Assembly: GCA_016716635.1 (NCBI GenBank)
Contig: JADJVZ010000011.1
Location: 1,240,001-1,304,000, forward strand
DNA from: Micropruina sp.
GTDB taxonomy: Bacteria > Actinomycetota > Actinomycetes > Propionibacteriales > Propionibacteriaceae
Length of the DNA stretch: 64,000 nt
Direction: 5' to 3'
In this document: positions 26,061-35,125 of the stretch, one piece after another
Numbering within the stretch: the first letter of the stretch is position 1
How the letters are laid out: each line of letters opens with the position of its first letter
The notes under the pieces: model-generated
The model's database searches: none
Seen by the model: the letters and a program-made list of their open reading frames with translations, nothing else
Told to the model about the DNA's origin: nothing
Translations under genes and position numbers: made by a program

Positions 26061-26660
26061 ATGACTCAAGGCCCGACCCCCCCGAACGGCGGCTATCCCG
26101 CGTGGATGCCGCAGACCGACCCGCGCCTGCCTCTCCAACCGAATCTGCCCGCGAACCCCACCGTGATCGACGATTTTCGACCGCCCCCCTCTCGATTGCC
26201 GTGGATCGTCGCGCTCGTCGCAATCGTCCTCGTGGGGCTCCTTGTGTGGTCCCTGCAAGGCCCGCTGGCGACCCGGCCAAAAGCGACGCCGACGCCGTCC
26301 ACCCCCGCCGCCGTACCAACGTCCACCCTGCCGGGTGCACCTTTCGCCGCGTCCGATGGCAGTGCTGGCCGCTGGCTCATCGAATCGACCACGTGGGACG
26401 ACACCGGCGTGACCGTCCGCCTGCGCTTGTGGTTGGACACTGGCCACCTCTCCTATCAGTTCGAGACCATTTCGAATGCGGCGGGTGCCTTCGGGGCGCA
26501 ACGCGCCACCGTCGCACCACCGTCCTTACGGCGCGGCACGCTGACGGCGGGGCAAAGCGCGTCCGGCAACGTGGCCTTCGACCTTCCTCGCGGCACCGCG
26601 ACCCTGTTGTTGGAGACCCCGACCGGGGACGCGATCGCGGCGCTTCAGATCAATTCTTGA
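26061..26660 (+). CDS. hypothetical membrane-anchored extracellular protein
   Basis: A 199-residue protein: Pro-rich cytoplasmic N-terminus (1-45), one transmembrane helix (about 46-66), a short Thr/Pro tether, then a beta-rich domain (about 95-199) with WLIESTTWDDTGVTVRLRLW and an FQF-like beta pattern. The layout resembles DUF4352-type anchored proteins, but I do not recognise the family. It stands alone between the DUF4192 gene and the ABC exporter. Confidence 0.75.
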   Translation: MTQGPTPPNGGYPAWMPQTDPRLPLQPNLPANPTVIDDFRPPPSRLPWIVALVAIVLVGLLVWSLQGPLATRPKATPTPSTPAAVPTSTLPGAPFAASDGSAGRWLIESTTWDDTGVTVRLRLWLDTGHLSYQFETISNAAGAFGAQRATVAPPSLRRGTLTAGQSASGNVAFDLPRGTATLLLETPTGDAIAALQINS

Positions 26661-26767
26661 CCGAGCGGAGGCACCCCGTGGGGCTCATCCACGCGGCTCG
26701 TTGGGTGCCCCTCTGAGCGGCTCACGTGCTTTGCGTACTACGATCGGGTGCGGCAGAAGGGTGACGG

Positions 26768-28729
26768 GTGGGGAAAATAGCCAAAACCAACCCTGCGGAT
26801 GTTGCCAGGCTGGCAGAATCCCCAGTTCCGTGGCGACGCGTGGGTCGCATGTTCCGACCCTTTGCATGGGAACTTGCCGGGGTCGCCCTGATCATCGTGG
26901 TCGCCACCACCATTTCGCTGGCGCAGCCCTTCCTGCTGAAGCTGATTATCGATGATGCGCTCCCGCAGGGGGACACGCGCCTCTTGGTGCTCTCCGTGGC
27001 AGGCATGGCCATCGTGGCGGCAGCCACCGGCTTCTTTGGCGTCTGGCAAACCTGGCTGGCCACCAAAGTGGGACAGCGCTTGATGCACACGTTGCGCACG
27101 CAGGTGTTCGACCACGTTCAGAAGCAGTCGATGAACTTCTTCAAGCGGACGCGCGGCGGCGAGATCCAATCGCGCATGACCAATGACATCGCGGGACTTC
27201 AGGCAGTGGTGACGTCGACTGCCACCGACATCGCCTCCAACGCGACCGCCGTCATCGGCACCCTCATCGCGATCGTTATTTTGAACCCCTACTTGGCACT
27301 CATCACCCTGGTTACTCTTCCACCCGCCATGGTGGTCACGCGTCAGGTGGCGCTCAAGAAGCGAGGCTTCGTCTCGCAGCGGCAAAAGACCATGGCCGAC
27401 CTGCAGTCTCTGGTTGATGAGTCCCTCACCGTGAGCGGCGCGCAATTGGTCCGGACGCTAGGGATCGCGCCTGCCCGCTCAGCGGACTTCAAGGAACGCT
27501 CGCTCGCGCTGTCTAACCTCGAAGTGCAGGCACGCATGGCGGGACGGTGGCGCACCGCCATGATGAACCTGGCGTTTGCCCTCGTGCCTGCCTGCATCTA
27601 CCTCGCCGCGGGGTTTCCCCAATTCGTGGGGCAGGTCTCCATCGGGACGCTCGTGGCGTTCACAAGTCTCCAGGTGGCCGTGTTCAAGCCCATGATGGGT
27701 TTGCTCAATGTGGGCGCCGACTGGATCACATCTAGCGCCTTGCTCTCCCGAATTTTCGGCTATCTGGACCTCACGATCGAGGTACCCGAACCGACCAATC
27801 CGGTCGACATGCCGCGCGAAACCGTGCGTGGTGACCTCGTTTTGAATGATGTGAGTTACCGGTACCCGGATGGCGATGGCGACGTTATTAGCCACGTCAC
27901 GTTGGTTGTGCCCGCGGGCGGTTCCGCGGCCATCGTGGGCGAGACCGGTTCCGGAAAGTCCACGGTCGGTTCCCTGATCGCCCGGCTGAGCGACCCAACG
28001 TCGGGTGCCATCAGCATTGATGGCGTCGACGTGCGCGACATTCGCGTGGAGCAACTCACCGCGATCATCGGTGTGGTGTCACAAGAGACGTACATGCTCC
28101 ACCGAACAATCCGCGAGAACCTTCTCATCGCGCGCCCGGAGGCCACCGAGGAAGACATTTGGAAGGCGCTGGCAGCCGCGCAAGTGGACAGCGTGATCGC
28201 CGCCCTTCCCGAGGGGCTCGAAACCGTGGTCGGGGCTCGCGGGCATCGCTTCAGCGGCGGTGAGCGCCAACGTCTGGCGATCGCGCGCACCATCATCGCC
28301 GACCCGAAGATCCTCATTCTTGACGAGGCCACGAGCGCCCTGGACCCGAGCACGGAACGTGAACTCAAGTCGGCGCTGGACGCACTGTCCCGCGGCCGCA
28401 CCACTGTCACCATCGCGCATCGGCTGAGCACGGTGCGCGACGTCGATCAGATCCATGTCTTGGGCATGGGCGAGATCGTCGAACGGGGCACCTATGACGA
28501 ACTCCTCCTTGAGGGCGGTCTCTTTGCCGCAATGGCTGCCTCGACCGAATCGGACGACCTCGCCCCTGTGGAAGACGACTATCTGCGCCGCGTCGCAGCG
28601 GTCGCTTTGGAGACTTCTGCGACCGGTTCTGGCCCCCGTCGGTTGGCGGGCCTCCCGGAGCCAGCCACGCTCGCGACCGTTTCGGACCTGCCAGCCCTCT
28701 CCCCTGCCCGGGAACGACGGAGGGCTTAA
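26768..28729 (+). CDS. ABC exporter, fused permease-ATPase
   Basis: A 653-residue type IV (MsbA/MdlB-like) half-transporter. The six-helix ABC membrane domain spans about 30-330; the nucleotide-binding domain has Walker A GETGSGKST (391-399), Q-loop VSQETYML, signature FSGGERQRLAIAR and Walker B ILILDEATSALD. The C-terminal 60 residues are a Pro/Leu-rich tail. GTG start with AGAAGG upstream. It would act as a homodimer exporting lipids, drugs or peptides. It precedes glycan genes, so a polyprenyl-linked substrate is possible (inference). Confidence 0.92.
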   Translation: MGKIAKTNPADVARLAESPVPWRRVGRMFRPFAWELAGVALIIVVATTISLAQPFLLKLIIDDALPQGDTRLLVLSVAGMAIVAAATGFFGVWQTWLATKVGQRLMHTLRTQVFDHVQKQSMNFFKRTRGGEIQSRMTNDIAGLQAVVTSTATDIASNATAVIGTLIAIVILNPYLALITLVTLPPAMVVTRQVALKKRGFVSQRQKTMADLQSLVDESLTVSGAQLVRTLGIAPARSADFKERSLALSNLEVQARMAGRWRTAMMNLAFALVPACIYLAAGFPQFVGQVSIGTLVAFTSLQVAVFKPMMGLLNVGADWITSSALLSRIFGYLDLTIEVPEPTNPVDMPRETVRGDLVLNDVSYRYPDGDGDVISHVTLVVPAGGSAAIVGETGSGKSTVGSLIARLSDPTSGAISIDGVDVRDIRVEQLTAIIGVVSQETYMLHRTIRENLLIARPEATEEDIWKALAAAQVDSVIAALPEGLETVVGARGHRFSGGERQRLAIARTIIADPKILILDEATSALDPSTERELKSALDALSRGRTTVTIAHRLSTVRDVDQIHVLGMGEIVERGTYDELLLEGGLFAAMAASTESDDLAPVEDDYLRRVAAVALETSATGSGPRRLAGLPEPATLATVSDLPALSPARERRRA

Positions 28730-28742
28730 AGCCCGAACCGAA

Positions 28743-28773
28743 CGCGCCGCTCGACACGGCACGGCGCGGTTTC
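28743..28773 (+). terminator. putative terminator after the ABC exporter
   Basis: CGCGCCG, a 12-base loop, then CGGCGCG followed by GTTTCTT. The stem is strong but the loop is long and the U-tract broken, so termination may be partial. Confidence 0.5.
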
Positions 28774-28800
28774 TTCGGCCGAACCTGAAATACTGAGCAG

Positions 28801-29838
28801 GTGAACCTTTCGGTTGTCATCCCCTGCTATCGCTCCCGCGACACGCTCGTTGAACTCGTGTCCCGCTTGCATGCCTCGCTACCAGCCATCGCGGACGATT
28901 ACGAAATCATTTTGGTGGTCGACGGTTCCCCAGACGACACCTTCGCGGTGGCGAGGGCATTGGAGCGCGAGGACGATCGCGTGAACGCCGTCCTGTTGCG
29001 CAGGAACTTCGGTCAGCACCACGCCTCGCTCGCCGGAATCGCCCGGGCCCGCTTCGAGGTGACCGTGCTCATGGACGACGATCTCCAACACCGGCCCGAG
29101 GAGATTCACAAACTCCTCGCTCCGCTCAACGACCCGACCATCGATGTGGTGTACGGCAATGCGGTGGATGAGGAGCATCGCCTGCTTCGCAACTGGACAA
29201 GCCAGGGCGTCAAGATCCTCATGGAGCGCATGGGCGTGCGCCATGCGCGGCTCTTCTCCTCCTTCTTAGCGTTCCGAACCTCGTTGCGAGCGGGCTTTGT
29301 GCAGGTGTTGGGCGAGGTGTACATCGACGTGCTCCTGTCTTGGACGACGAACGAGGTGATCGCCGTTCCCGTCACGATGGACCAACGATCGGTGGGTTCG
29401 AGCGGGTACACGTGGGGCAGCCTGTTGAACCTCACGTGGGACATGACGACGGGCTCAAGCACCGTTCCCTTGCGCTTGGTGACCGGTGCTGGCATCGCCA
29501 GCTTCATCGCTGGGTTGGTAATCCTGGCGGCCATCCTCGGGAACTATTGGGCGCATGGGCCCGACGTCCCCGGCTGGACATCACAAGCAGGAATGACGGC
29601 CGCGTTCTCTGGCCTCATGATGCTGTCGATCGGCATCGTGGGTGAGTACCTGGGACGCTTGCACATCGCGGCGATGCGGCGTCCGACGTACTTGGTAAGG
29701 GTTCAAGGAGGGCTCGGACCTATCGTGGGCACTCCAGGGGCCGTTCTCGACGTCACGGCCACCACCGATGACGCAGATGCGTTAGCCGAGGCCCTTCGAA
29801 AGCGCTATGCGGGGAGTGAACAGGCGACCGGGACGTAG
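28801..29838 (+). CDS. GT2 glycosyltransferase, polyprenyl-phosphate type (GtrB-like)
   Basis: A 345-residue protein. The GT-A domain has LSVVIPCYRSRDTL, IILVVDGSPDD and the metal site MDDDLQHRPEE; two C-terminal helices (about 222-245 and 257-283) anchor it as in GtrB/dolichol-phosphate-mannose synthase relatives. It should transfer a sugar from a nucleotide donor to polyprenyl phosphate. GTG start. Its end overlaps the convergent aminotransferase gene by 34 bases. A GtrA flippase candidate lies 1.2 kb away. Confidence 0.9.
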   Translation: MNLSVVIPCYRSRDTLVELVSRLHASLPAIADDYEIILVVDGSPDDTFAVARALEREDDRVNAVLLRRNFGQHHASLAGIARARFEVTVLMDDDLQHRPEEIHKLLAPLNDPTIDVVYGNAVDEEHRLLRNWTSQGVKILMERMGVRHARLFSSFLAFRTSLRAGFVQVLGEVYIDVLLSWTTNEVIAVPVTMDQRSVGSSGYTWGSLLNLTWDMTTGSSTVPLRLVTGAGIASFIAGLVILAAILGNYWAHGPDVPGWTSQAGMTAAFSGLMMLSIGIVGEYLGRLHIAAMRRPTYLVRVQGGLGPIVGTPGAVLDVTATTDDADALAEALRKRYAGSEQATGT

Positions 29839-30959
29839 GACCTGACGCCGTCCACGACCCGTGACACGTCCTCTTCGCTGAGGTTGGCGTGCAACGGGAG
29901 CCGGACGAGACGTCCTGCCTGATCATGAGCCACGCTGCATTCGAACGGCGTGCGCCCGACGCGTGACCCGGCTGGGGACTGATCCAACGGCTGGTAGTGG
30001 AACGTTGCCGTGATACCGAGGGATCGAAGATGTCGGATGAGTCCTTGTTGATCATCGGACGTGGGCATCATGAGGTAATAAAGGTGGGCCGGGTGCTCAA
30101 CCTCCGGGGGAACAAACATCTGCGTGACTCCGAAGCTGCGCGCCCAGGCAGCGAGTTCCAGGTCGTAGCGGCTCCACACCCGGTGTCGGAGCGCCTGAAT
30201 GGTCTCGAATCCCTCGAGTTGCGCGCACAAGACGGCAGCCAAGAGCTCTGCGGGAAGGTAGGACGAACCTTGGTCGACCCAGGTGTACTTGTCGACGGCC
30301 CCTCGCAGGAAGGCGGATCGATTGGTTCCCTTCTCGCGGATGATCTCGGCACGGTCGGCAAATGTCGCGTTGTTGAACAGCAGCGCTCCACCCTCGCCCA
30401 TGGCCACGTTCTTGGTGTCATGGAAACTCAAGGCGGCGAGGTCGCCAAACGATCCGAGCGGACGCCCACGATACGTGGCCCCAAACCCGTGGGCGTTGTC
30501 CTCCACGAAAGCCAAACCATTGCGTTCACACAGCGGAATCAATTGGTCGACGGCGACTGGAATGCCCCCGTAGTGCACCGCGAAGACCGCTTTCGTCCTG
30601 GGGGTGATGGCCGCGGCGACGGCGTCCGGGTTGAGGTTCATCGTGAGCGGGTCGCTGTCCACGAAGACGGGAGTCGCGCCCCGAATCGCGATTGCCGTGG
30701 CCGTTGAGGTGAACGTGAAGGTTGGGCAGATGACTTCATCACCAACCCCCACATCCAGAAGGAGGGCGGCGAGTTCCAGGGCGTGGGTGCACGAGGTGGT
30801 CGTCAGCACATGCGACGCGTCAGTGAGCTCCCGAAGGCGCTGCGTGGCTCGTTCGGTAAACGCCCCATCGCCGTGCCAGTGATCGGACTCTAAGACCTGT
30901 CCGACATAACCCGTCTCCATACCGGTCAGGAAGGGCACAGAGAAGAGGATTGGGCGCAC
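29805..30959 (-). CDS. WecE/RffA-like dTDP-4-amino-4,6-dideoxygalactose transaminase
   Basis: A 384-residue DegT/DnrJ/EryC1/StrS aminotransferase. The PLP lysine is K183 in SFHDTKNV; other sites are FTFTSTATAIAIRGATPVFVD, VEDNAHGF, IREKGTNRSAFLRG and VDKYTWVDQGSSYLP. These match WecE closely: TDP-4-keto-6-deoxyglucose to TDP-fucosamine (TDP-Fuc4N) using glutamate. GTG start. The sugar would feed a surface glycan. The rest of the TDP-sugar pathway (rmlA, rmlB) is not in the window. Confidence 0.88.
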   Translation of the reverse strand: MRPILFSVPFLTGMETGYVGQVLESDHWHGDGAFTERATQRLRELTDASHVLTTTSCTHALELAALLLDVGVGDEVICPTFTFTSTATAIAIRGATPVFVDSDPLTMNLNPDAVAAAITPRTKAVFAVHYGGIPVAVDQLIPLCERNGLAFVEDNAHGFGATYRGRPLGSFGDLAALSFHDTKNVAMGEGGALLFNNATFADRAEIIREKGTNRSAFLRGAVDKYTWVDQGSSYLPAELLAAVLCAQLEGFETIQALRHRVWSRYDLELAAWARSFGVTQMFVPPEVEHPAHLYYLMMPTSDDQQGLIRHLRSLGITATFHYQPLDQSPAGSRVGRTPFECSVAHDQAGRLVRLPLHANLSEEDVSRVVDGVRSYVPVACSLPA

Positions 30960-31021
30960 GGGGTCAGTGTGCCAGAACGAGGGGCCAATATTGGAGTGCC
31001 TCAGCGGGTAGGGTCACGTAG

Positions 31022-31471
31022 GTGCAGGGTCTTCGAACTTTGGTCGCCTCCGTGTGGGCGCGCCATGAAGTGCGCTACTTGGTCGTGGCTGGTTGCGTGT
31101 CGGTCCTGAGCTGGTTCTCGGTGTGGGCTGGCCTACGTCTGGGCTGGAACTACATGGTCGCGACGGTCTTCGGGCAAGTTGCACCCATCCCGGTCGCGTT
31201 CCCCGCCTATCGAAACATCGTGTTCGCCTCCCGCGGGCGCCTTGGCGCCGACTTCGCGCGCTTCATTTCGGTCTGGGCATCCGGCATGGTGGCGCCCATC
31301 GTTGGTACGCCGCTGCTGGTTGAGGGGATACACATGGATCCTGTGGTGGCGCAGGTAGTGATAACGGGAGTCGTGGCAATCACCAGCTATCTCGGTCATC
31401 GCTTCTTCTCTTTTCGCCAACACCAACGCGGGGCCGAGCACGTCGAAGAACCAAAGGCCCGCGAGATTTAG
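31022..31471 (+). CDS. GtrA-family membrane protein
   Basis: A 149-residue, four-helix GtrA protein: VRYLVVAGCVSVLSWFSVW, PAYRNIVFASRGRLGADFARF and ITSYLGHRFFSFR, the typical NF-x-R/K-x-x-F-R C-terminal end. GtrA proteins help move polyprenyl-linked sugars across the membrane. GTG start; TAGGGT lies 7 bases upstream, fitting a leaderless message. It pairs functionally with the GtrB-like GT2. Confidence 0.87.
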   Translation: MQGLRTLVASVWARHEVRYLVVAGCVSVLSWFSVWAGLRLGWNYMVATVFGQVAPIPVAFPAYRNIVFASRGRLGADFARFISVWASGMVAPIVGTPLLVEGIHMDPVVAQVVITGVVAITSYLGHRFFSFRQHQRGAEHVEEPKAREI

Positions 31472-31568
31472 ATGTCAGCTCCGATCAATCCGGCGGCTAT
31501 GCTGCCCGTGTGTTTGAGTTCCAACTGCCAATCATGGGCACAGTTGGTAGCCCCGCGGACGCCGCATC

Positions 31569-33008
31569 GTGTCCATGGAAATAGTTGAACCGGCCGAAAT
31601 GACCGCCCACCCGCGGCCGGCAAGGCGCACTCCCTGGGGAACGTTTGCGACGTGGGTCTTCGTGCTGGCGTCTGGGTGGTTCTACTCGACCTGGGCCCAA
31701 CACACGCCCTACAACCAGGCCCCCGATGAGCACATGCGTTACGCCATCGTTCGTTTCATCGTTCGGACGGGCACGTTGCCTCTCGGGACCGACCCCGAGA
31801 TCCGCGACCCTATCTGGGGCACCTCGTACGCATTTCAACCGATCCTGAGCTACATCGTCGGTGCTGGTTTCGCGAAGGTCGCAGCGCTGCGCGGCGCTGA
31901 TGGCTTTGCCGAACTGGTGGCCGCGCGTCACGCCTCCGTCCTGTTTGGGACCGCCACAGTCGCGGTTTGCTTCGTGCTGGGCCGGCGTTTGTTCACGGGT
32001 CCCTGGCGTTGGGTGTTCGCGGTCGGCGTCGCTGCCCTTCCCCAGTTTGGCTTTCTTAGCAGCTACGTCAACAACGACTCCTTGGCGCTCTTTGCCTCGG
32101 CTCTCGTGGTGCTCTCGTGGGTGAAAGGGCTTCAGGATGGCTGGACGATCCGCACCTGCATGCTCTTCGGGGCTTCCCTCGCAGTCTGCGCGCTGTCCTA
32201 TTACAACGCGTACGGCTTCATCCTGCTAAGCGTTGTCTTGTTCTGTCTGGACCGCCTCCGGGCCTACCGGATCGCAGACGACAAAGCGGAATCACTGAGT
32301 TTCACCCTCCGGCGCGGCGGGCTCATCGCTGGCATCAGCGCGCTCCTCGCCGGTTGGTGGTTCATCCGCAATGCGGTGAACTACAACGGCGACTTCTTGG
32401 GGTTAGCGACGTCGGACGCGAGCGGAACGCAATATGGCCAGCCCTACGCTAAACCCGGGGCGTCGTCGGGTCGCGCCAAGGGCATGACACTGCTCTCTAT
32501 GCTCTTCTATGAAGGATGGCTGTGGGCGACGATCAAGAGCGCCACGGGGTGGTTCGGTTACCTGTCTCTTGACATACCGAAACCCAGCCAATGGGTCCAT
32601 AGAGCCTTAAACGCCATCGCCGGTTTGGGAAATCTTGCGGCGCTCGCGCGATGCTGGCCCGGCAACCCGTTCAAGGGAGCGTTGCGCGTGACGAACGAAA
32701 GCCCGGTTTTGCCCGGCCTCGTCGGTGCCAGTCGTCGGTTGCTGCAGTGGTGCTTCGTCTGGGCGATCATCATCCCTTGGATGCTGAGCATCTACTTCTC
32801 GTGGACGCAGGACTATCAACCCCAGGGGCGCTACATCTTGCCGATGTTGATTCCGTTCACCTATTTCATGACCCGTGGGATCGCCTGGGTCGTCGAAAGA
32901 TTCCTCGTGTCCCATCGCCATCGGCAGATCGCCGCCGTTGCCCTGTGCGCCATTCTGATCGGGATCGACCTCGACGCCCTCGCCATCGTGATCACCACCT
33001 ACGGGTAG
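31569..33008 (+). CDS. polytopic membrane protein, GT-C / DUF2142-like
   Basis: A 479-residue protein with about 11-12 hydrophobic helices. YNQAPDEHMRYAIVRF in the first external loop is the acidic site of DUF2142/GT39-like transferases, and DYQPQGRYILPMLIPF near the end is the family's second conserved segment. Such proteins transfer sugars from polyprenyl carriers to glycans or proteins outside the membrane. It completes a GT2-GtrA-GT-C set with the neighbouring genes. Confidence 0.8.
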   Translation: MSMEIVEPAEMTAHPRPARRTPWGTFATWVFVLASGWFYSTWAQHTPYNQAPDEHMRYAIVRFIVRTGTLPLGTDPEIRDPIWGTSYAFQPILSYIVGAGFAKVAALRGADGFAELVAARHASVLFGTATVAVCFVLGRRLFTGPWRWVFAVGVAALPQFGFLSSYVNNDSLALFASALVVLSWVKGLQDGWTIRTCMLFGASLAVCALSYYNAYGFILLSVVLFCLDRLRAYRIADDKAESLSFTLRRGGLIAGISALLAGWWFIRNAVNYNGDFLGLATSDASGTQYGQPYAKPGASSGRAKGMTLLSMLFYEGWLWATIKSATGWFGYLSLDIPKPSQWVHRALNAIAGLGNLAALARCWPGNPFKGALRVTNESPVLPGLVGASRRLLQWCFVWAIIIPWMLSIYFSWTQDYQPQGRYILPMLIPFTYFMTRGIAWVVERFLVSHRHRQIAAVALCAILIGIDLDALAIVITTYG

Positions 33009-33020
33009 GAAACGTCCGTC

Positions 33021-33043
33021 CCGGGTCGCGGCGCGCGACCCGG
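33021..33043. terminator. hairpin between convergent genes
   Basis: CCGGGTCGC, loop GGCGC, GCGACCCGG: a perfect 9-bp stem 12 bases after the GT-C stop and just beyond the stop of the convergent transporter gene. No U-tract; probably a bidirectional transcript-end structure. Confidence 0.6.
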
Positions 33044-33045
33044 CT

Positions 33046-34008
33046 TCAGACCAGAGCTTGGTCCACGTCCCATTCGTTGCCCTGGCGCCGATAGTTGCCC
33101 GCCTCCGGGTGGTGCTTCGACAAAATGAACACCCCTCGGACGGCAGTCACGGCCGCGACCAGCATGATCGCCGCCGCCACCGGGGTGATGTTGACGCCCT
33201 CCCCGAGCACGATCAACCCGAACCCGACGGCCACCATAGGGTCGGTGGTCGTCATTGATCCGACGACGATCTCGGCGGGACCGTTCGCATAGGCCTGTTG
33301 AATCATCCAGCCACCAACCCCATAGGTGGCGACGAAGAACGGAAAAATGGTCCAGAAGAACGGGTCGACCAAGAAGTCTTCCCGCTTGATCAGCTCGGTG
33401 ATGACCTTGATCAACGCCGAGCTGAGCCCGTAGTAGAAGGATCCGGCCGAGGCCCACATGATGGCTCGATAGCGTTGCGGGCCCTGCGACCCGAGGGCGG
33501 CCAGCAGCACCCCCACCAGGTACACGAAGACGCACGCGATGATGATGTCGTTGTGCGGCAACTCGATGGTGTGGGCCGCGGTGCTGGCCGCCATGACTGT
33601 GAAGACCACGACACTCACCACCGTGATGGCCACCGCGCCCCACACCTGGCGGGTGGGCGTGAACTTGTGAATGCGCGAAGCCAGCAACACAGACCAGGGC
33701 ACCGCGAGGATCCCGACGGGTTGGACCACCGTCACCGGCGCGAGCATCAACGCAAAGATGTGGGCCGTGCTGCCCGTAATCAGGATCGCGAGACCGAGCA
33801 CCCACCGGGGATTCGTGATCAGACTGCCAATTTGGCGCAGTGACAGTTGCCTGTTTTCGGCGGTCGTGTCGACGGTGCCGCCGACCTGCAGGTGTTGGAT
33901 CGTCGCGCCCGTCGCGAAGAGGAAGGACCCGACCACCATGATGGTGATCGCGAGAGGGATGTTCTGCTGCGTCAGGGCGCTCGACGGCGTGAAGAGGGGA
34001 ATCGGCAT
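33046..34008 (-). CDS. DMT-superfamily (EamA-like) transporter
   Basis: A 320-residue protein with about nine to ten helices in two repeated halves, for example ILITGSTAHIFALMLAPVTV and MTTTDPMVAVGFGLIVLGEG, as in EamA/NIPA-type carriers of the drug/metabolite superfamily. The ATG at 34008 has AGGAGGT 6 bases upstream and is preferred over an earlier in-frame start at 34038. Substrate unknown. Confidence 0.83.
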   Translation of the reverse strand: MPIPLFTPSSALTQQNIPLAITIMVVGSFLFATGATIQHLQVGGTVDTTAENRQLSLRQIGSLITNPRWVLGLAILITGSTAHIFALMLAPVTVVQPVGILAVPWSVLLASRIHKFTPTRQVWGAVAITVVSVVVFTVMAASTAAHTIELPHNDIIIACVFVYLVGVLLAALGSQGPQRYRAIMWASAGSFYYGLSSALIKVITELIKREDFLVDPFFWTIFPFFVATYGVGGWMIQQAYANGPAEIVVGSMTTTDPMVAVGFGLIVLGEGVNITPVAAAIMLVAAVTAVRGVFILSKHHPEAGNYRRQGNEWDVDQALV

Positions 34009-34124
34009 CCCGCACCTCCTGACGTCGACCGGCCTCAACTGTAGCCGCGGCCGGTCCTGCGTCAGGATTCACCGCGCCCAGGCGATGAATGTCGTCAACG
34101 GACGGTTTGATGCCTTGGTCACGC

Positions 34125-35102
34125 TCACAGCTTCTTGGTGAAGATCCACTCGCGGATCGATTCGATGGAGTACGCGCGCGTCCAGGTGGCCATGTGTTCC
34201 ATGCCACCTGACGAGGTCGTCGGCAGCGTTCCCGCCTTGAAGGTGGTGTAGTTGATGTTCGTCCCTTTGGCGGCCACGGTCGCGCAGGCGGTCGAGAGGT
34301 CGGCGGCCGTGGCCGAGCCGTCCAGTTGGGCCTGGGTGTACGTGGCGCCCTTTGCCTTCAGCTCCGCGAGAATCGCGTTCTCCCCCGGGTACGCCTTGGT
34401 ATCCCCCTCCGAGACGGTGATCCACAGGTTGTCGTTGACCATCGGAGCCACCAAGCTCGCGTCCCACTGGCACGCCACGAGATAGGAGGCCGCGAAGAGG
34501 TCGGGGTATTTGATGTCGATGGCGATCGACATCATGCCGCCCATGGACTGCCCGGTGGTGTAGAGCCGCGAGGTGTCGATCTTGTGGCTGGTGGTCAGGG
34601 ACCTCACCAGGTTCACCGTCGTGTCGAGCAGGGACGTGGCAAGGGAGGAGTCGTTGACTACGACCGACTCGTATTGCGGTGCGAGGACGAAACACGGACG
34701 TTTGGCCTGGTCGGACGCGGTCGCCCAACAGAGTGCACCGAGGCCCTGGGTGAGCGCGGCGGTCGTGGTGGACCCGACCACGCTGGAATCCTCCATGAAC
34801 AACACCAGCGGAAAGCTCGTCGAGCCGTCCGCACCGTCCGGGACGAACAAGTTGTACTTCAGGACATTGCCGTTGGCCGGATCGGTGAAGGAGGCCTGGG
34901 TGAACTTCGCGATAGCCGCCGTGGCTTCCGCGCTCAGGGTGGCGGAGGAGGCTGCCCCAGGACCGCCGCTGCCAGCGGCTGCGGACGACGACGTGGCGGC
35001 CGACGGTGTAGTCGAGGAACTGGTTGAGACGCCGCAGGCGGCGAGCCCCGCGAGGGCGCCGACCCCGAGTGTGGAGGCGAGGAGGGTTCTACGTGAGTAC
35101 AT
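34125..35102 (-). CDS. secreted lipoprotein alpha/beta hydrolase (esterase/peptidase-like)
   Basis: A 325-residue protein. The signal peptide has twin arginines (YSRRTLLAS) and a lipobox ending Cys23 (LAAC), so a Tat-exported lipoprotein is likely. A Ser/Ala/Thr tether (24-60) precedes an alpha/beta hydrolase with nucleophile S186 in TTGQSMGGM, and VPDGADGSTSFPLVLFMEDS as in the predicted-peptidase/feruloyl-esterase-like family. It lies 23 bases downstream of the tannase-like gene, forming a two-gene operon. Confidence 0.85.
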   Translation of the reverse strand: MYSRRTLLASTLGVGALAGLAACGVSTSSSTTPSAATSSSAAAGSGGPGAASSATLSAEATAAIAKFTQASFTDPANGNVLKYNLFVPDGADGSTSFPLVLFMEDSSVVGSTTTAALTQGLGALCWATASDQAKRPCFVLAPQYESVVVNDSSLATSLLDTTVNLVRSLTTSHKIDTSRLYTTGQSMGGMMSIAIDIKYPDLFAASYLVACQWDASLVAPMVNDNLWITVSEGDTKAYPGENAILAELKAKGATYTQAQLDGSATAADLSTACATVAAKGTNINYTTFKAGTLPTTSSGGMEHMATWTRAYSIESIREWIFTKKL

Positions 35103-35125
35103 GGCGATTCCTTTGTAAGGGGTGG

